64,000 nt of DNA from Ceratopteris richardii (lineage: Eukaryota; Streptophyta; Polypodiopsida; Polypodiales; Pteridaceae), in the NCBI GenBank assembly GCA_020310875.1, contig CM035413.1, positions 169,289,996-169,353,995 of the forward strand. The letters run 5' to 3'. The notes under the pieces were generated by a model. That model ran no database searches and was not told the origin of the DNA. It worked only from the letters and a program-made list of their open reading frames with translations. The translations under genes and the position numbers were made by a program. Each line of letters starts with the position of its first letter. Within the stretch, counting starts at the first letter, position 1. Positions 50,706-63,101 of the stretch are shown here, in pieces.

Positions 50706-51431
50706 TGTTGGAAGAAGCATTTTTTGAAGGGAAATATTTGTAAAATGACAAAAAATTGTAGAAATATTTATGCAAATGATGTAAAAATGAGGAAGAGTCT
50801 TCCTCATGTAAATTAGAATCATATGTATTTTTTCTAAAATTTTTGGAAACTCTTTTGATAGCATATTTTTAGATTAGAAGGGAAAAGGACCAAAATTCAA
50901 GTCTGAAAAGGGACACTTGAAAATGTATAAAAGATAATTTCCTCTATTTTGAGAGGATTGGTTAGTTGTATTCTGTGCTATCCAAGTAATGAGAGGAGTT
51001 TCTTGCAGAAAATCGTGGTTCTTCTCTTCATGTGATTTTCTTTGATTTGTTGAGTCTATTCTATGTATGATCCATGGAATTTGTGAGCTTGAGTTGTGTA
51101 TTTCTGATTAATGTGTATGAAGAGAGGTGAATCTTAGAGTATTGAGTAAAGAAGTGTTGAAGAATAAAGCTGGAGATGAAAATCATCAGTTTTCATAGAA
51201 TCAGGATTGTCTCGTCCGAGGGTTATAGGTATCATTTTTGAGATTTGACTTCATAATTGTGTTATGCTGAGAAAATGGCATGCTCTAGACACCAAGATCA
51301 TTGAAAATACTGTTGTTTAGCTCAAGATAATCAAAAACCTAGAAATTTCTCTTCATCTTCATCATTTCTTAGAAATCCAGTCATTTTCCTCTTATTCTTG
51401 GATTCCATTAACTAGAAGGGGCTGTGGTCTC
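50706..51431 (+). repeat. Element E 5' LTR, left part
   Basis: Starts tgttggaagaagc and follows the B LTR to ggggctgtggtctc, where copia H interrupts it. The remainder resumes at 55000. Confidence 0.9.
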
Positions 51432-52140
51432 TGTAAGACAATAGTTACGCAATATAACACAGGAGCAATAGCAGAGAAGATAACAGATATAGGAGAATCT
51501 CAACAATTTTCTACTAGCAGCAAGTACAAAGATGATGGCGTTGTCCACCCGTGCGCTCTCAAGGTAGAGCTTAAATGGTGATCTAGACAACTCTAGATAG
51601 GGAGATACAAGGTAGAGGTATGCTGGCTCAACTCAATGTCTTAGGTAGTGCAGAAGTCATGTATATATAGGATCATGGGTGGCCTGCCATGGACGGCTAT
51701 ACATGGGCGGTAGGGCGTGGGCGGCCACCGCCCGCGTAATTGCCATACACGGCTTAGACTGGTTGAACCGACCTAACAAATATAAATGATTTCTGACTCC
51801 GACAGGGAATATTCCATGGAATATTCCCTTTACCGTCGCGCCGGGGGCGCTGCCCCCGGACCCCCACCAGGACCCCCTTGGACCCCCACCAGGACCCCCA
51901 CCCGCTGGCCCCCTTGGACCCCCCAGCCGGGGCTGCTCACCGCTGCCCCGGACCCCACAATTGGGGACCCTGGTAACTCCCTTTCCTTATAATATCTTAC
52001 ATGGTCCAATATGACCTTCATCCAACATTCAAGTTGGGATTCCCATCAATTGGTAATGCACGCTTGGCTTCTCCTCATAAAGGGGGCCTTACAAAATGTG
52101 CATACAATCATGAGGGGTAGACATTGATCATACTCTAACA
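51432..52140 (-). repeat. Copia H 3' LTR
   Basis: 709 bp; on the element strand it runs TGTTAGAGTATG...TTGTCTTACA. It contains a very GC-rich block at about 51835-51960 made of ggaccccc-type repeats, which on the element's sense strand is a series of G-runs. Confidence 0.9.
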
Positions 52141-52149
52141 CACCCCCTC
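52141..52149 (-). other. Polypurine tract (copia H)
   Basis: On the element strand, gagggggtg lies directly before the LTR TG. Confidence 0.75.
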
Positions 52150-52168
52150 AATGTTTACCGATGATAAA

Positions 52169-54703
52169 TCAAGTAGGTCTCGGTCCTATGCCCATCTGTT
52201 GAAGATGCTTGTTGAGCTGCTCTCTTCCAAGTGCTTTAGTGAATATGTCAGCACAATTTGCCTCTGTTGGGCAATATTCTAGCTCCACAATTTCATCTTC
52301 AATTAGCTCACGAATGTAATGGTACTGTACTTCTATGTGCTTGGTGCGAGCATGAAATACTGGGTTCTTTGCAATAGCCATACAACTTTGATTATCACAC
52401 TTGAGTACAATTGGCATATTTGATGGAAAGCCTATATCTGCAAGAATTCTCCTTAACCAGACTGCCTCACAAGAAGCAAAACAAGCTGCTTTGTACTCTG
52501 CTTCAGTGGAGGAGAGTGCGAGAGTTGGTTGCTTCCTACTTACCCAAGAAAATATTCCTGAACCAAGTGAGAAACAATATCCAGAAACTGATTTTCTAGA
52601 ATCACAATCTCCAGCCCAATCTGAATCACAATATCCTTGGAGTGTATCACCTGTGGTATACAAAATACCAAAATCCAAGGTTCCTGCAATGTACCTTAGA
52701 ATTCGCATTCCAGCATTCCAGTGACTCTCCTTAGGTTTGTTGGAAAACCTGCTTAACACTCCAACAGCATAGCAAATGTCTGGTCTAGTGTTGCACAGAA
52801 AAATAAGACTTCCAACGAGCTTCCTATACTTCTTAGCATCTACATCAGGCATGTTATCATCCATAGATAGCTTATGATTTACCTCCATAGGTGTGCTAGT
52901 TGGTTTGCAGTCCATCATTCCAAATGCCTTGAGAATTTCTTTGGAATATTTTTGTTGTGAGATGAAAATGCCATCCTTCCTTTGCCATACTTCAATTCCC
53001 AGACAAAAATGGAGTAGACCTAAGTCTGTCATTTCAAACTCAGTTCCCAAGCTGATCCGAGTTTGATTGATGAGTTCCTGATGATCTCCTGTAATGATCA
53101 AATCATCTACATATACAATGACAACAACTAGCTTGCTATCCCTTTTCGTTACATACAAGTTAGCATCAGAAGTACTTCTTTCAAAACCCATATTTTTGAA
53201 AAAATGATCAATTCGTTGGTACCAAGCCCGTGGAGCTTGCTTAAGTCCATACAAAGCTTTCTTCAACCTGCAAACTTTATTTTCTGAATTGGGCACCTCA
53301 AAACCTGGTGGTTGAGATACATATACCTCCTCCTTGAGGTGACCATTCAAAAATGCAGATTTGACATCCATCTGGAAAATAGGCCAAGACTTTTGTGCAG
53401 CTACTGCAAGTACCGTCCGAATAGTTGTCATGCGTGCTGTTGGTGCAAAAGTTTCTTGAACATCAAATCCTTCAATCTGTGAAAAACCCTGTGCAACTAA
53501 TCGTGCCTTATACTTTTCTAATGTTCCATCAGCTTTATACTTAGCTTTCCAAATCCATTTAGTACCTATTACCTTCTTCTTTGGCGGCAAGTCGACTAGA
53601 TCCCATGTATCATTTTTGAGTATACTATCATACTCAGACTGCATTGCCGCTCTCCAATCTGGATCATCAATGGCTTCTTCAATGGTGGTAGGTTCCTTTA
53701 TCGAACCCATGATATCTGCCATTAGAGCCATGTTAACAATGTGTTCTGAGGCTCTTCTTTGCTCCTCTATTCTCTTTGATCTTCGTAATCCATCCGATGA
53801 TGATTCTGGTGCATCTACATGTGGATTGTGATCATCAAAGAGCTGTTGTGCCCACTTCGGTAGTGGCTTACGCTGTGCAGCTACAATTGGTTGGCTTTTT
53901 ATTGAGGAAATTTCTCCATCAGATGTTTCCTCCTCCTCAACTTTAACCCGTCTTTTGATAGGCACAAGGTGAGATATTTCTCCGTTTGATGAGATAGTAG
54001 ATTTACCTTTATCTTCTACTAAGTGTGGTCGTTCATCAAACACCACATCTCGGCTGACAAAAATCTTCCTTGCCTCAGGATCCCATAACCTGTATGCTTT
54101 AGACTCTTCACTATATCCTAGGAAGACACACTTTTTGCTTTTTGAATCCAACTTTGATCTTGTTGAATCAGGAATATGTGCATAACAGAAACAACCAAAA
54201 ATTCTGAAATGCAAAACTGAAGGCTTTTTACCAGAATATGCTTCTTGAGGACTCATCCCCTTCAGAGCTTTTGTGTAGCTTCGATTGAGGATGTAGACTG
54301 CTGTATTGACTGCTTCTGCCCAGAATGAATCAGGCATGTCTTGAGCCTTTAACATACAACGAGCCATTTCAACTACTGTCCTGTTCCTGCGCTCAACAAC
54401 GCCATTTTGTTGAGGTGTATGAGCTGTGGTAAGTTGCCTTTTCACACCATGCTCCTTACAGTAATTGTTGAATTCTGTTGACAAGAATTCACCTCCTCTA
54501 TCTGTTCTAAATTTCTTCAGTTTCCTTCCTGATTCACTTTCTACATACTTATGCCACGCTTTAAATTTTTCAAAAGCATCAGCCTTCTCTCGAATGAAAT
54601 AAACCCACATCTTTCTACTATAATCGTCGACTAACAGTAAGAAGTAGAAAGATCCTCCTAAAGCAGGTGTAGACATTTTACCGCAGAGATCAGCATGTAC
54701 CAA
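52169..54703 (-). CDS. Copia H pol: integrase core, RT and RNase H (N-terminally truncated)
   Basis: 844 codons without a stop. Integrase DDE residues are D5, D68 and E104 (D-X35-[23 protein letters not shown]). The linker follows to about 365, then RT with [34 protein letters not shown] and YVDD at 531-534. RNase H runs about 688-825 ([27 protein letters not shown]). The frame is open a little further upstream (APLEL before MVHADL) until it meets LTR sequence at about 54725, so the M is internal and the natural N-terminus (gag, protease, integrase zinc finger) is deleted. RT and RNase H look catalytically complete. Expression is doubtful because the 5' LTR is incomplete. Confidence 0.93.
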   Translation of the reverse strand: MVHADLCGKMSTPALGGSFYFLLLVDDYSRKMWVYFIREKADAFEKFKAWHKYVESESGRKLKKFRTDRGGEFLSTEFNNYCKEHGVKRQLTTAHTPQQNGVVERRNRTVVEMARCMLKAQDMPDSFWAEAVNTAVYILNRSYTKALKGMSPQEAYSGKKPSVLHFRIFGCFCYAHIPDSTRSKLDSKSKKCVFLGYSEESKAYRLWDPEARKIFVSRDVVFDERPHLVEDKGKSTISSNGEISHLVPIKRRVKVEEEETSDGEISSIKSQPIVAAQRKPLPKWAQQLFDDHNPHVDAPESSSDGLRRSKRIEEQRRASEHIVNMALMADIMGSIKEPTTIEEAIDDPDWRAAMQSEYDSILKNDTWDLVDLPPKKKVIGTKWIWKAKYKADGTLEKYKARLVAQGFSQIEGFDVQETFAPTARMTTIRTVLAVAAQKSWPIFQMDVKSAFLNGHLKEEVYVSQPPGFEVPNSENKVCRLKKALYGLKQAPRAWYQRIDHFFKNMGFERSTSDANLYVTKRDSKLVVVIVYVDDLIITGDHQELINQTRISLGTEFEMTDLGLLHFCLGIEVWQRKDGIFISQQKYSKEILKAFGMMDCKPTSTPMEVNHKLSMDDNMPDVDAKKYRKLVGSLIFLCNTRPDICYAVGVLSRFSNKPKESHWNAGMRILRYIAGTLDFGILYTTGDTLQGYCDSDWAGDCDSRKSVSGYCFSLGSGIFSWVSRKQPTLALSSTEAEYKAACFASCEAVWLRRILADIGFPSNMPIVLKCDNQSCMAIAKNPVFHARTKHIEVQYHYIRELIEDEIVELEYCPTEANCADIFTKALGREQLNKHLQQMGIGPRPT

Positions 54704-54726
54704 CTCTAGAGGAGCTTGAGATCGAT

Positions 54727-54994
54727 TGCCCCCTTGGACCCCCCAGCCAGGGGGCCCGCTGGCCCCCTTGGACCCCCCAGCCGGGGCTGCTCACCGCTGC
54801 CCCGGACCCCACAATTGGGGACCCTGGTAACTCCCTTTCCTTATAATATCTTACATGGTCCAATATGACCTTCATCCAACATTCAAGTTGGGATTCCCAT
54901 CAATTGGTAATGCACGCTTGGCTTCTCCTCATAAAGGGGGCCTTACAAAATGTGCATACAATCATGAGGGGTAGACATTGATCATACTCTAACA
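54727..54994 (-). repeat. Copia H 5' LTR, truncated
   Basis: The outer 268 bp or so match the 3' LTR without visible difference from the ctggcccccttgg block to the TG end. The inner part is lost. The junction with integrase coding sequence lies in a run of ggaccccc/ccccttgg repeats, suggesting repeat-mediated deletion. Confidence 0.88.
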
Positions 54995-54999
54995 GTCTC

Positions 55000-55093
55000 T
55001 GTATAGTTCTCGGATTGGCAAATGTAAGATGTATTGTTGATTCTTTATGCTAAAATTATTGGAGAGGACAACTCCGAAGGGTAACAAGAAACA
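55000..55093 (+). repeat. Element E 5' LTR, right part
   Basis: Resumes after copia H (tgtatagttctcgg...) and ends aagaaaca. Together with 50706-51431 it gives about 820 bp against 828 in B. Confidence 0.88.
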
Positions 55094-55098
55094 TTTTT

Positions 55099-55116
55099 TG
55101 GCGACGTTGCCGGGGA
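55099..55116 (+). other. Primer binding site, tRNA-Asp type (element E)
   Basis: tggcgacgttgccgggga, one mismatch to the B site, 5 nt after the LTR. Confidence 0.85.
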
Positions 55117-56446
55117 AGTAAAGCAAAAGCTTCATTGAAGTTGGACCTTGGTAGATCTTCCATTGTTGATGGCATTGAACACATTGAAAAGGTAATACTC
55201 TTTAATCAAGAAAAGGAAACATGAAAAGGTAGGTTTCTTTGTTTGTCTTTTGGGAAAAGGAAGCAAGAGATAACCTTTTGAGATAAAGAAGTGGTGAAAT
55301 TCTTGCAAATTGATAGTTGCTCATATCATTTTTGAGAGTAAAGTGTAGGTGTGTGAAAAATTGAATCAAGATAGCTGAAGATAAGGTAAAATGTGACTAT
55401 CTTTGCATTTGTAGAGTGCTTTTTGACCAAGTACCAAGCAAAATTGTTGATCTTGGGAAAGATGACATGATTGCATTGAGGAAAGTCAAGTAAAGTAGCT
55501 ATATGCAAGTAGATAAGATCCATTTGTTTATCCAAGGCAAAGCAACAATCTTGAGAAAAGATTTATTTGCATCTTGAAAAGAAAAAATGTTTGAGTTTAT
55601 CTTTGCATGAATTGATAATTGCACTTCTTAGCACATTCTTCTTTGGGAAGCTTTGCTCATAAACTGATTAGATTGCAAGCATAAAAGAGTAAAACCAATC
55701 ATGAACAAAAGATCAATGGATCTTGAAACAAGAAAACCCTAAGTGAAGTGTTCACCTTGATTTAGGACAAAATACTAAAAAAATTCATAAAATCTAGTAA
55801 GAAATTCAAACAATTTTTATTTTTGTTCCAAAAGTAGGACTAGAGTATTTTTGTTAAAAGTGGAGAAGAAAAAGTGGAAAAGAATTTTGAAAATTGAGAG
55901 AAAATAAAAAATAGCTAGATTGGAAGTTGTTGTTTCAATTTTTCAAAAAAATACTTTTTAAAATGAGTTTGATGGCTACAGGTGACAAGTGATTTGGAGT
56001 GGTAAAGAACATCGAAGGGGACCAAGTGGAAAGAAAAGCCAAAAACTACAAAAATTGGAAGTTCAGAAAAAACATGATTCTTTTCACAGGATCGTGATTT
56101 TCTATAAGGAAAAGAATTTGAATTATTTTTGCATGTTTTGGTATTGAAGCAAGTGATTTTAAGAGGTTTTCATAAAGTGAGTGAGTAAAGAAAATCAAAT
56201 TTCAAAATATCAGTAACAATTGAACATCAAGTGATTAAATCAAGAATTGGGTACAGAATCGCGATTTTCATTAGTAGGATAAAGGGAGTAAATTTTGTTA
56301 AAAAGATAAGATATATGATTCAAAACCATAAAATTACTAAAGGATAAGGATTGTAAATTGGAAAGTGGAAATTCTGAGAAATCCACACAAAATCGCGATT
56401 GTCTAAAGGCTATAAAAGCATGAAATCGCAGAAAAAAGGTTCATTT

Positions 56447-56490
<44 letters not shown>

Positions 56491-56900
56491 AACAGAAGCG
56501 GGACTTTCAACAAATACAAGTTCTTGCATTTCTTTTGATCAAGAAAGCAAGGTAATGGTCTTCCAATAAATCTTTGCATATTTGCAAGTTTTTATACAAG
56601 GATAAAAGTACAAAAACACAAAAAATTGTAAAAATCACGGAATTGCGATTTTTAGATTTTTGAATTTTCTTGAGAAAAAATAATATTTTTGCTAAAATAT
56701 TTTCTTGCATGTTAAAATTTTAATAAGGCGATTCTATTAGAGAAACAAAAACTTAAGAATAAAGAACCTAAAAAAATTGAAAAATCTGCTCAGAATCGGG
56801 ATTTTGAGATCAAACACAAAATCGCGATTCTCTGAGTTAAACACAAAAACACGATTCCCAGAACGTGATTTTCATAAGAAAATCATGTTTTTAACAATTG
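55117..56900 (+). other. Element E leader, proximal part
   Basis: AT-rich leader without a supported gene, parallel to 17569-19429 of B. It contains scattered aatcgcgatt kernels (about 56263 and 56393), a TATA-like site and a (ga)n run at about 56450-56486. Confidence 0.7.
56411..56418 (+). promoter_or_regulatory. Possible internal promoter TATA box in the element E leader
   Basis: TATAAAAG, followed by ttcatttgagtgagagag, the counterpart of 19047 in element B. Use as a promoter is inference. Confidence 0.3.
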
Positions 56901-56904
56901 TGAG

Positions 56905-57485
56905 CAATCACGATTGTCTAGGAACAGAATCGTGAAAATCACGATTCTCTCCACAGAATCGTGAGAAACATGATTCTCTCCACAGAATCATGAAAATCAT
57001 GATTCTCTCCACAGAATCGTGAAAATCACGATTCTCTCCACAGAATCATGAAAAACACGATTCTCTCCACAAAATCGTGAAAATCATGATTCTCTCCACA
57101 GAATCGTGAGAAACACGATTCTCTCCACAGAATTGTGAAAATCACAATTCTCTCCACAGAATCGTGAGAAACATGATTCTCTCCATAGAATCATGAGAAA
57201 CACGATTATCTCCACAGAATCATGAGAAACACAATTATCTCCACAGAATCGTGAGAAACACGATTCTCTCCATAGAATCGTGAGAAACAAGATTCTCTCC
57301 ATAGAATCGGGAAAATCACAATTCTCTCCACAGAATTGTGAGAAACATGATTCTCTCCACAGAATCGTGAGAAACACGATTCTCTCCACAAAATCGTGAA
57401 AATCACGATTCTCTCCACAAAATCGTGAGAAACACGATTCCCTCCACAGAATCGTGAAAATCACGATTCTCTTCACATGATTGTG
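56905..57485 (+). repeat. Leader dyad-repeat array of element E
   Basis: About 19 copies of a 29-bp hairpin-capable unit (cagaatcgtga-aa-cacgattctctcca). The spacing is 29 bp at the places checked (57121, 57150, 57179). It corresponds to the B array but is more homogeneous in spacing. Apparent ORFs through it are repeat by-products. Confidence 0.92.
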
Positions 57486-57495
57486 AGTAAGTTGG

Positions 57496-58676
57496 ATGAT
57501 TTTGAGATCTGGTAATAAATTGATCACACCTTCCAAACAAGATCTAAAAAGAAAGGAGATAGAGCCAGTAATAGGAGAAATACAAGAAAAAGATTTAGGG
57601 CAGAAAAATAACATGGAAAATCTAAATGAAACCAATGAACCTTCTGAAACTAGTGATTATAGAAATATTCTCAAATATATGTATACAAATAGGTTTGGAA
57701 CCTATGTGTATCAGGATGGGATGCATAAGTTTCTCATTAGGTTGAGAAACTTAGAAGTTCCCCTAAATATAACACCACTAGCACAATTTAAGGATGGTAG
57801 ATATGAGGATAGATAGGGGTGTGTATACATCTTCTCACAGGATCCAGAAAACTCTAATGATTTAGGGCAGTGTGCAGACAAGAGACCTTGGGAACAAAAC
57901 CAGACTTGCCAAGACAAAATGAAACTCACAATAATATTGAACAACAACAAGGTAGGAAAATACATACTTCCCCAAATCCTTTTGAAAGGAATGTGGAAGG
58001 ACTTAATGACTTTCCAATTAGAAGGAGACATCAGTGGCAAAATCACGGAAGAATGCTCAGGCCTTATCAATTAGCTAAATGCATGAAGAACCAATATGAA
58101 GGATATTCTGATCCTCATGCTCATGCTGCAGAATTTAGACAATTAATTAGGGTAGAAGAAGTAGAGGATTACAAAGTACAATTTGAAGCATTTGGTCTAA
58201 CCCTAACTGAACCTGCACTATCTTGGTTCATTCCCTTGAGAAAGGAGATATATCCAGATATTGAATCCTTCCTTGAAGCTTTCATAGGGGAATTCTCAAA
58301 AATTGGAATAAAACATAGTACAGCTACCTTGATACATAGCTTTAAACAGCAAAAAGATGAAAATGTCAGAGAAGCAGCAAGGAGATTGAAGCAATATATT
58401 GACAGATGCCCCAGAGAGGAGGTACCATCCATGGCAAGACAAGTATCTCTATTCATAGAAGGATTGAGAAGTGCCCAATTAAGAACCGTGGTGTATTATA
58501 GGAGATGCCCTAACCTAGGAGCATGTGTGAAAGAGGCAATAGATTTGGAGGATAACAGAGGACAAGATCTGTTAGCATTTGATCAACCTAGAACAAATGA
58601 AGATAAAATCCCACCAGTAGAAGAATTGGCACAAGCCATTGCTAAAGCCCTAGAAGTAAGTACCAAAACAGATTAA
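57496..58676 (+). pseudogene. Decayed gag of element E
   Basis: ATG 57496 (MILRSGNK) as in B. An in-frame TAG at 57814 and a frame change near 57890 break it. From 57870 the Gag domain is open (RPYQLAKCMKNQYEGYSDPH to LEDNRGQDLLAFDQPR). It stops at 58676, where about 1.6 kb equivalent to B 21845-23465, holding the zinc knuckles and the retropepsin active site, is missing. Confidence 0.9.
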
Positions 58677-58679
58677 CAA

Positions 58680-61600
58680 AATCCTCATTTGCAACACAAT
58701 ATGAAAAAGTGGGAATTTGCCATAGTTGAATTTCCACAATCCACTTCATATGAAATCATCCTAGGAAGACCATTTATGAGACAAATGCAAATTGTGCAAG
58801 ATTGGGGAAATGATTGCCTATATCTTCAAAGTAAAGGAAGGATAACCAGAGTGAATTTAAGAAATGGTCAATATTGTGACATGTCCCCTCAAGAATGGTT
58901 TAAAATACATCAAAATCAGGAATTAAGTGAAGAATCAGAGGTTGAAGACAAGAATGAAACAAAATCATCAATATGGAAATGTAATGTGATAAGGAACCTC
59001 ACAAATAGAAAAAGAAGGTTAAGAAAGGAAGATTGTGTAGAAGAAAGGAAATCATAAGATGAGAGCTATATACCACAAAAATTCAAAGATGAAGAATTTG
59101 AGCCTTATGGTTGGAATCAGATTTTGACCACCATGGATCTAGCTAATGATGAGTATGTGGGAGTGAAATTCCAAAATGAAGAAGGATATGATATTTTTCA
59201 CATAGGAATACAAATGATAAAAGTGTCAAAATTAGAAGAGGACCAGGAGGAAGGAATAATATTGAAAAATGGTAAAACATAATATTTGGAAGAAGTAGAA
59301 GCTACAGATTCAATAAAAGACAAAATTTCAGGCAAATATAGAAAAAACAAACACAAGGAAATAGAAAAAAATCAAGAAATAGAAAAAAATGAGAAAATAA
59401 CAAACAAAGATCAATAGTTTGATGTACCTTCAAATTATAAGACTTATGAAGTAGAAGACATACTACTTCTCAAAGTGAAACCAAAGAGATAAAAGAAAAA
59501 AGGAGAGGCATATGACAATCAAGAACAAACTAAGAAGGTGATGATCACCCAGGAAGAAGGGGAAGAAAGACATATTGTAATAGCTGATGACATGACAAAT
59601 CAAGAGGAGGAAGCATTAAGGAATCTGGCCAGAAATTATAGGGATGTGTTTGCTTACAGTTACAAGTATTTGAAAGGAATTGACCCCAAAATCTGTGAAC
59701 ATAAGATTCCTATTACACCTAATGCAAAACCTAGCAAACAAAGACACTACACATTCAGTGACAAATACTCTGCTAAAATAAAGGAAGAAATTGACAAGTT
59801 GTTGGCTGCCAATTTCATCTATGAGATTGAGTATAGAGAATGGATATCTCCTATAGTTGTAGTACCAAAAAAGAATGGGAAACTTAGGGTATGCATTAAC
59901 TTGAAAAAGGTGAATGCTGCAACTATAAGGGATAGCTATCCATTACCCATAACAGACCATCTTTTGGAAAGAGTTGCAGGAAAGGAGGTCTATAGTTTTT
60001 TGGATGGTTTTTCAAGATACAATCAGGTACCCATAGCTTTGGAAGACCAACATAAAACTGCCTTTTCCACAGAATGGGGAATCTATGCCTTTAGGGTTAT
60101 GCCCTTTGGGTTAACTAAGGCCCCAACAACTTTTCAAAGATTGATGTGTCATATCTTCAAAGAATTCCTGAAATATAATGGAAATTTATGTGGATGATCT
60201 TTGTACTTTTTCATTAAAAAGACAAGATCATTTGAAAGATTTAGAAAATATATTCAGGAAATGTAGAACATACAGAGTATGTTTAAATCCAGAGAAGTGT
60301 GTGTTCTTTGTAAGACAAGGGAGAATGTTAGGTCACATAGTCTCCAAAAATGGAATTTCAATTAATGAAAGAAAAATTAAGGCCATAGTGGAACTTCCAA
60401 GACCAACAAATGTAAAGGAACTTCAAACATTCATGGGACATTGTGGGTATTATAGAAAGTTTGTACACAAGTTTGCAGACATTGCAAAACCTTTGTATGC
60501 TTTGATCACAAAATTTGAGTGGACCAGAGAATGTGACCAAGCTTTTCAGACTCTAAAAACTTGTTTGGTAACAACACCAATTCTAAAAACCCCACAATGG
60601 AATAAAATTTTTCATGTTCATGTGGATGCTTCAAACTATGCTTTGGGATGTGTGTTAGCACAACCAATAGAAGGGAGCAAACTAGACTTCCTAGTTACTT
60701 ATGCTAGTAGGCAATTGAATTCAGTAGAAAAAAATTACACAACTACTGAGAGGGAGGAATTGGGAATGATATTTGCTTAAAAAAAATATAGACATTACCT
60801 TTTGGCCAACAAGTTTAAATTCTTTGTGGATCATCAAGCTTTACTCTACTTAGTAAACAAACCTTGTCACACTGGTAGGATAGCCAGATGGTTTCTCCTA
60901 CTGATGGAGTTTGAGTTTGAGGTAGTGGTCAAACAAGGGGAAACTCATTTGGGAGCATACCATTTGTCCAGGGTCCAAGCTAAAGAGCCAAGTTCACCTT
61001 TAGATGATGATTTTCCAAATACATATCTGTTCAAAGTAGAAAGTATTCCTGAATGGGCCATGACTTTAGTACCTTTGCTAACCATGGGACCCTGTAGAAT
61101 AGTTGGAAATAACACACATTTGGTATTACAAAGCAGGAATTTTATGCTCCTAGCTGGGCACTTGTATCACCTCAATCATATGGGCATATTGGAATATTGT
61201 ACTCCAGAAGAGGAACAACAGGAATATCTGAGAAGAGCTCACTGTTGGAACTCTTGTCCTCATGCTTCCATAATAGTCACCCTAAGTAATCTCAATAGGA
61301 TGGGAGTACATTGGCCTAATAAGATTCAAGATGTAACAAAACATATTGCCAACTGCTGGGAATGCCAATCCTTGCAAAATTCAAAAATTATAACCTTATA
61401 TTGGTTTCAAAAAAACCCAGAGTGGAGTGCCAACATAATCGAGGAATTGAAAAGAAACAAGAAAGGAAAATAAGTAAGAGCTAGTGCAGACTCAAAGAAT
61501 ATACAAATGATTTCTGAAGAGTATCAACTGATAAGAGATCAATTGTATAAGAGAGGGATGGATGGATATTTAAGAATTTGTGTTCCTGAAAATAAATATA

Positions 61601-63101
61601 TGGAAATGTTAGAGATGGCACATTCTAGAGTAGCAGGAGGATATTTTTCAAGTGATAGGACTGCTAAACTCATATTATATTCTAGTTTTTGGTGGCCAAC
61701 TCTATTCCCTGATGCAAGAACATATGTAAAAAGATGTGACATTTGTCAAAGAGTGAGTCAACCAAATAAAAGAGATAATATGCCATTAGTACCATTGATT
61801 TTAGCAAGAGCATTTAGTAAATGGAGTTTGGATTTCATTGGACCCATACATCCTCCAACAAAACAATCCCATGCTGAATACATACTAGTAGCCACAGATT
61901 ACCTGACTAAATGGGCTGAGGCCAAGGCTACAAAAAGGAATGATGATCATACCACTGCAAGATTTTTCTATGAAAATATCATCACCTGATTTGGATTACC
62001 AATTGAATTGGTAAGTGATAGGGGAACTCATTTTTTGAACCAAATAATAGAAAAAATAACTTAATATTTCATGATCAGTCATAGGAAGTCAGCCCCATAT
62101 CACCCACAAGCCAATGGATTAGTAGAAAGTACTAATAAAGTACTTTGCACTGTATTGTCAAAATTGGTAAACACAAATAGGAATGACTGGGATTTGCAAC
62201 TAAATCATGTCTTATGGGCTTATAGAGTGGCCTACAAAACTGCACTGGGAACCATACCATTTAATTTGGTATATGGAAAAAATGCAGTCTTACCTTTAGA
62301 ATTCCTCATTCCAACACTAAAGGTGGGTAGTCAATACTTATGGACTGGACATGAATTATCTGAGAGAATGGTGGAATTGGAAAAATTGGGAGCTTCTAGA
62401 CTTCAAGCAATCATGAGCATATATGCAGATAAGAGAAGGCAGAAAGCTTATCATGATGTGCATAGTAAAGAAAAAGACTTGCAAGAAGGAGATCTAGTTC
62501 TGGCCTACACAGTAAAGGAACATCAAAAGAAATTTCAGAAGAAAGGGCATCGGCCATATATCATCAATCAGATCAGTAATAGTGGAGCTATTCAATTAGC
62601 TAATATAGATGGAGAAATCATGCCAAACTTTATAAGTGGATGTAGGGTAAAAAGGTATGATCTTCCATTAACTGTTTCTGAAGGGAGAAGATTGCATCAA
62701 GCTCAAAATAGGAAAAAAGAAGAGGAAAGAATTGGGCATGAGGCTCAACAGGAAGCAAAGGAAATGATAAGAAAAATCAAGGAGCTTAGAGAAGTTCTTT
62801 TATGTGAAACACCTTTTAGAGTGAAAGAACATTTGCCTGTTATAACAATGAATTTTCATGATGAGAAAATCAAAGTCTTAATAGATTCAAGAGCACAAGT
62901 AAATTTGATCAGTTCAGCTTTGTTGGATAAGTTTAACTTAAAAAGGACTGAAAATAAGACATTTATCAAAACTTTAGAAGGACAGATAATTCAAAGCATG
63001 TCTTCACCATTTATTAAAGTTAAGCTCAATGAAGAATGTATGAAAACAGATTGTGAAGAATGGCCAGATCATATGATGACTGAGAAATTGATTTTGGGAC
63101 A
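58680..63101 (+). pseudogene. Decayed pol of element E
   Basis: Resumes in the second half of retropepsin (FAIVEFPQSTSYEIILGRPF), then the DEEFEPYGW spacer (about 59081), RT (59538-60197), a frameshift exactly before the YVDD segment (60178), RNase H with a stop at 60778, both H2C2 modules (from about 61233 and 61620), integrase with stops at 61987 and 62062, the integrase C-terminus (GDLVLAYTVKEHQKKF) and the second retropepsin-like segment, where DSGA has become DSRA at about 62885. It is clearly non-functional. Confidence 0.9.

Larger units (their letters stand above)
51432..54994 (-). mobile_element. Copia H: internally deleted Ty1/copia element inside the LTR of element E
   Basis: 3,563 bp bounded by TSD gtctc (51427-51431 and 54995-54999), minus strand. 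It has a full 3' LTR on the left, polypurine tract, an open integrase-RT-RNase H frame, and only the first 268 bp or so of the 5' LTR on the right. The rest of the 5' LTR, primer site, gag, protease and integrase zinc region are missing. The LTR overlap looks identical, so insertion is recent and the deletion is recent too, or the element moved as a deleted copy using proteins supplied in trans. Confidence 0.92.

Noticed and set aside
56905-57485. CRISPR-like appearance: about 29-bp repeated palindromic units
   Set aside because: Units are contiguous with no unique spacers, and the setting is a plant retrotransposon leader.
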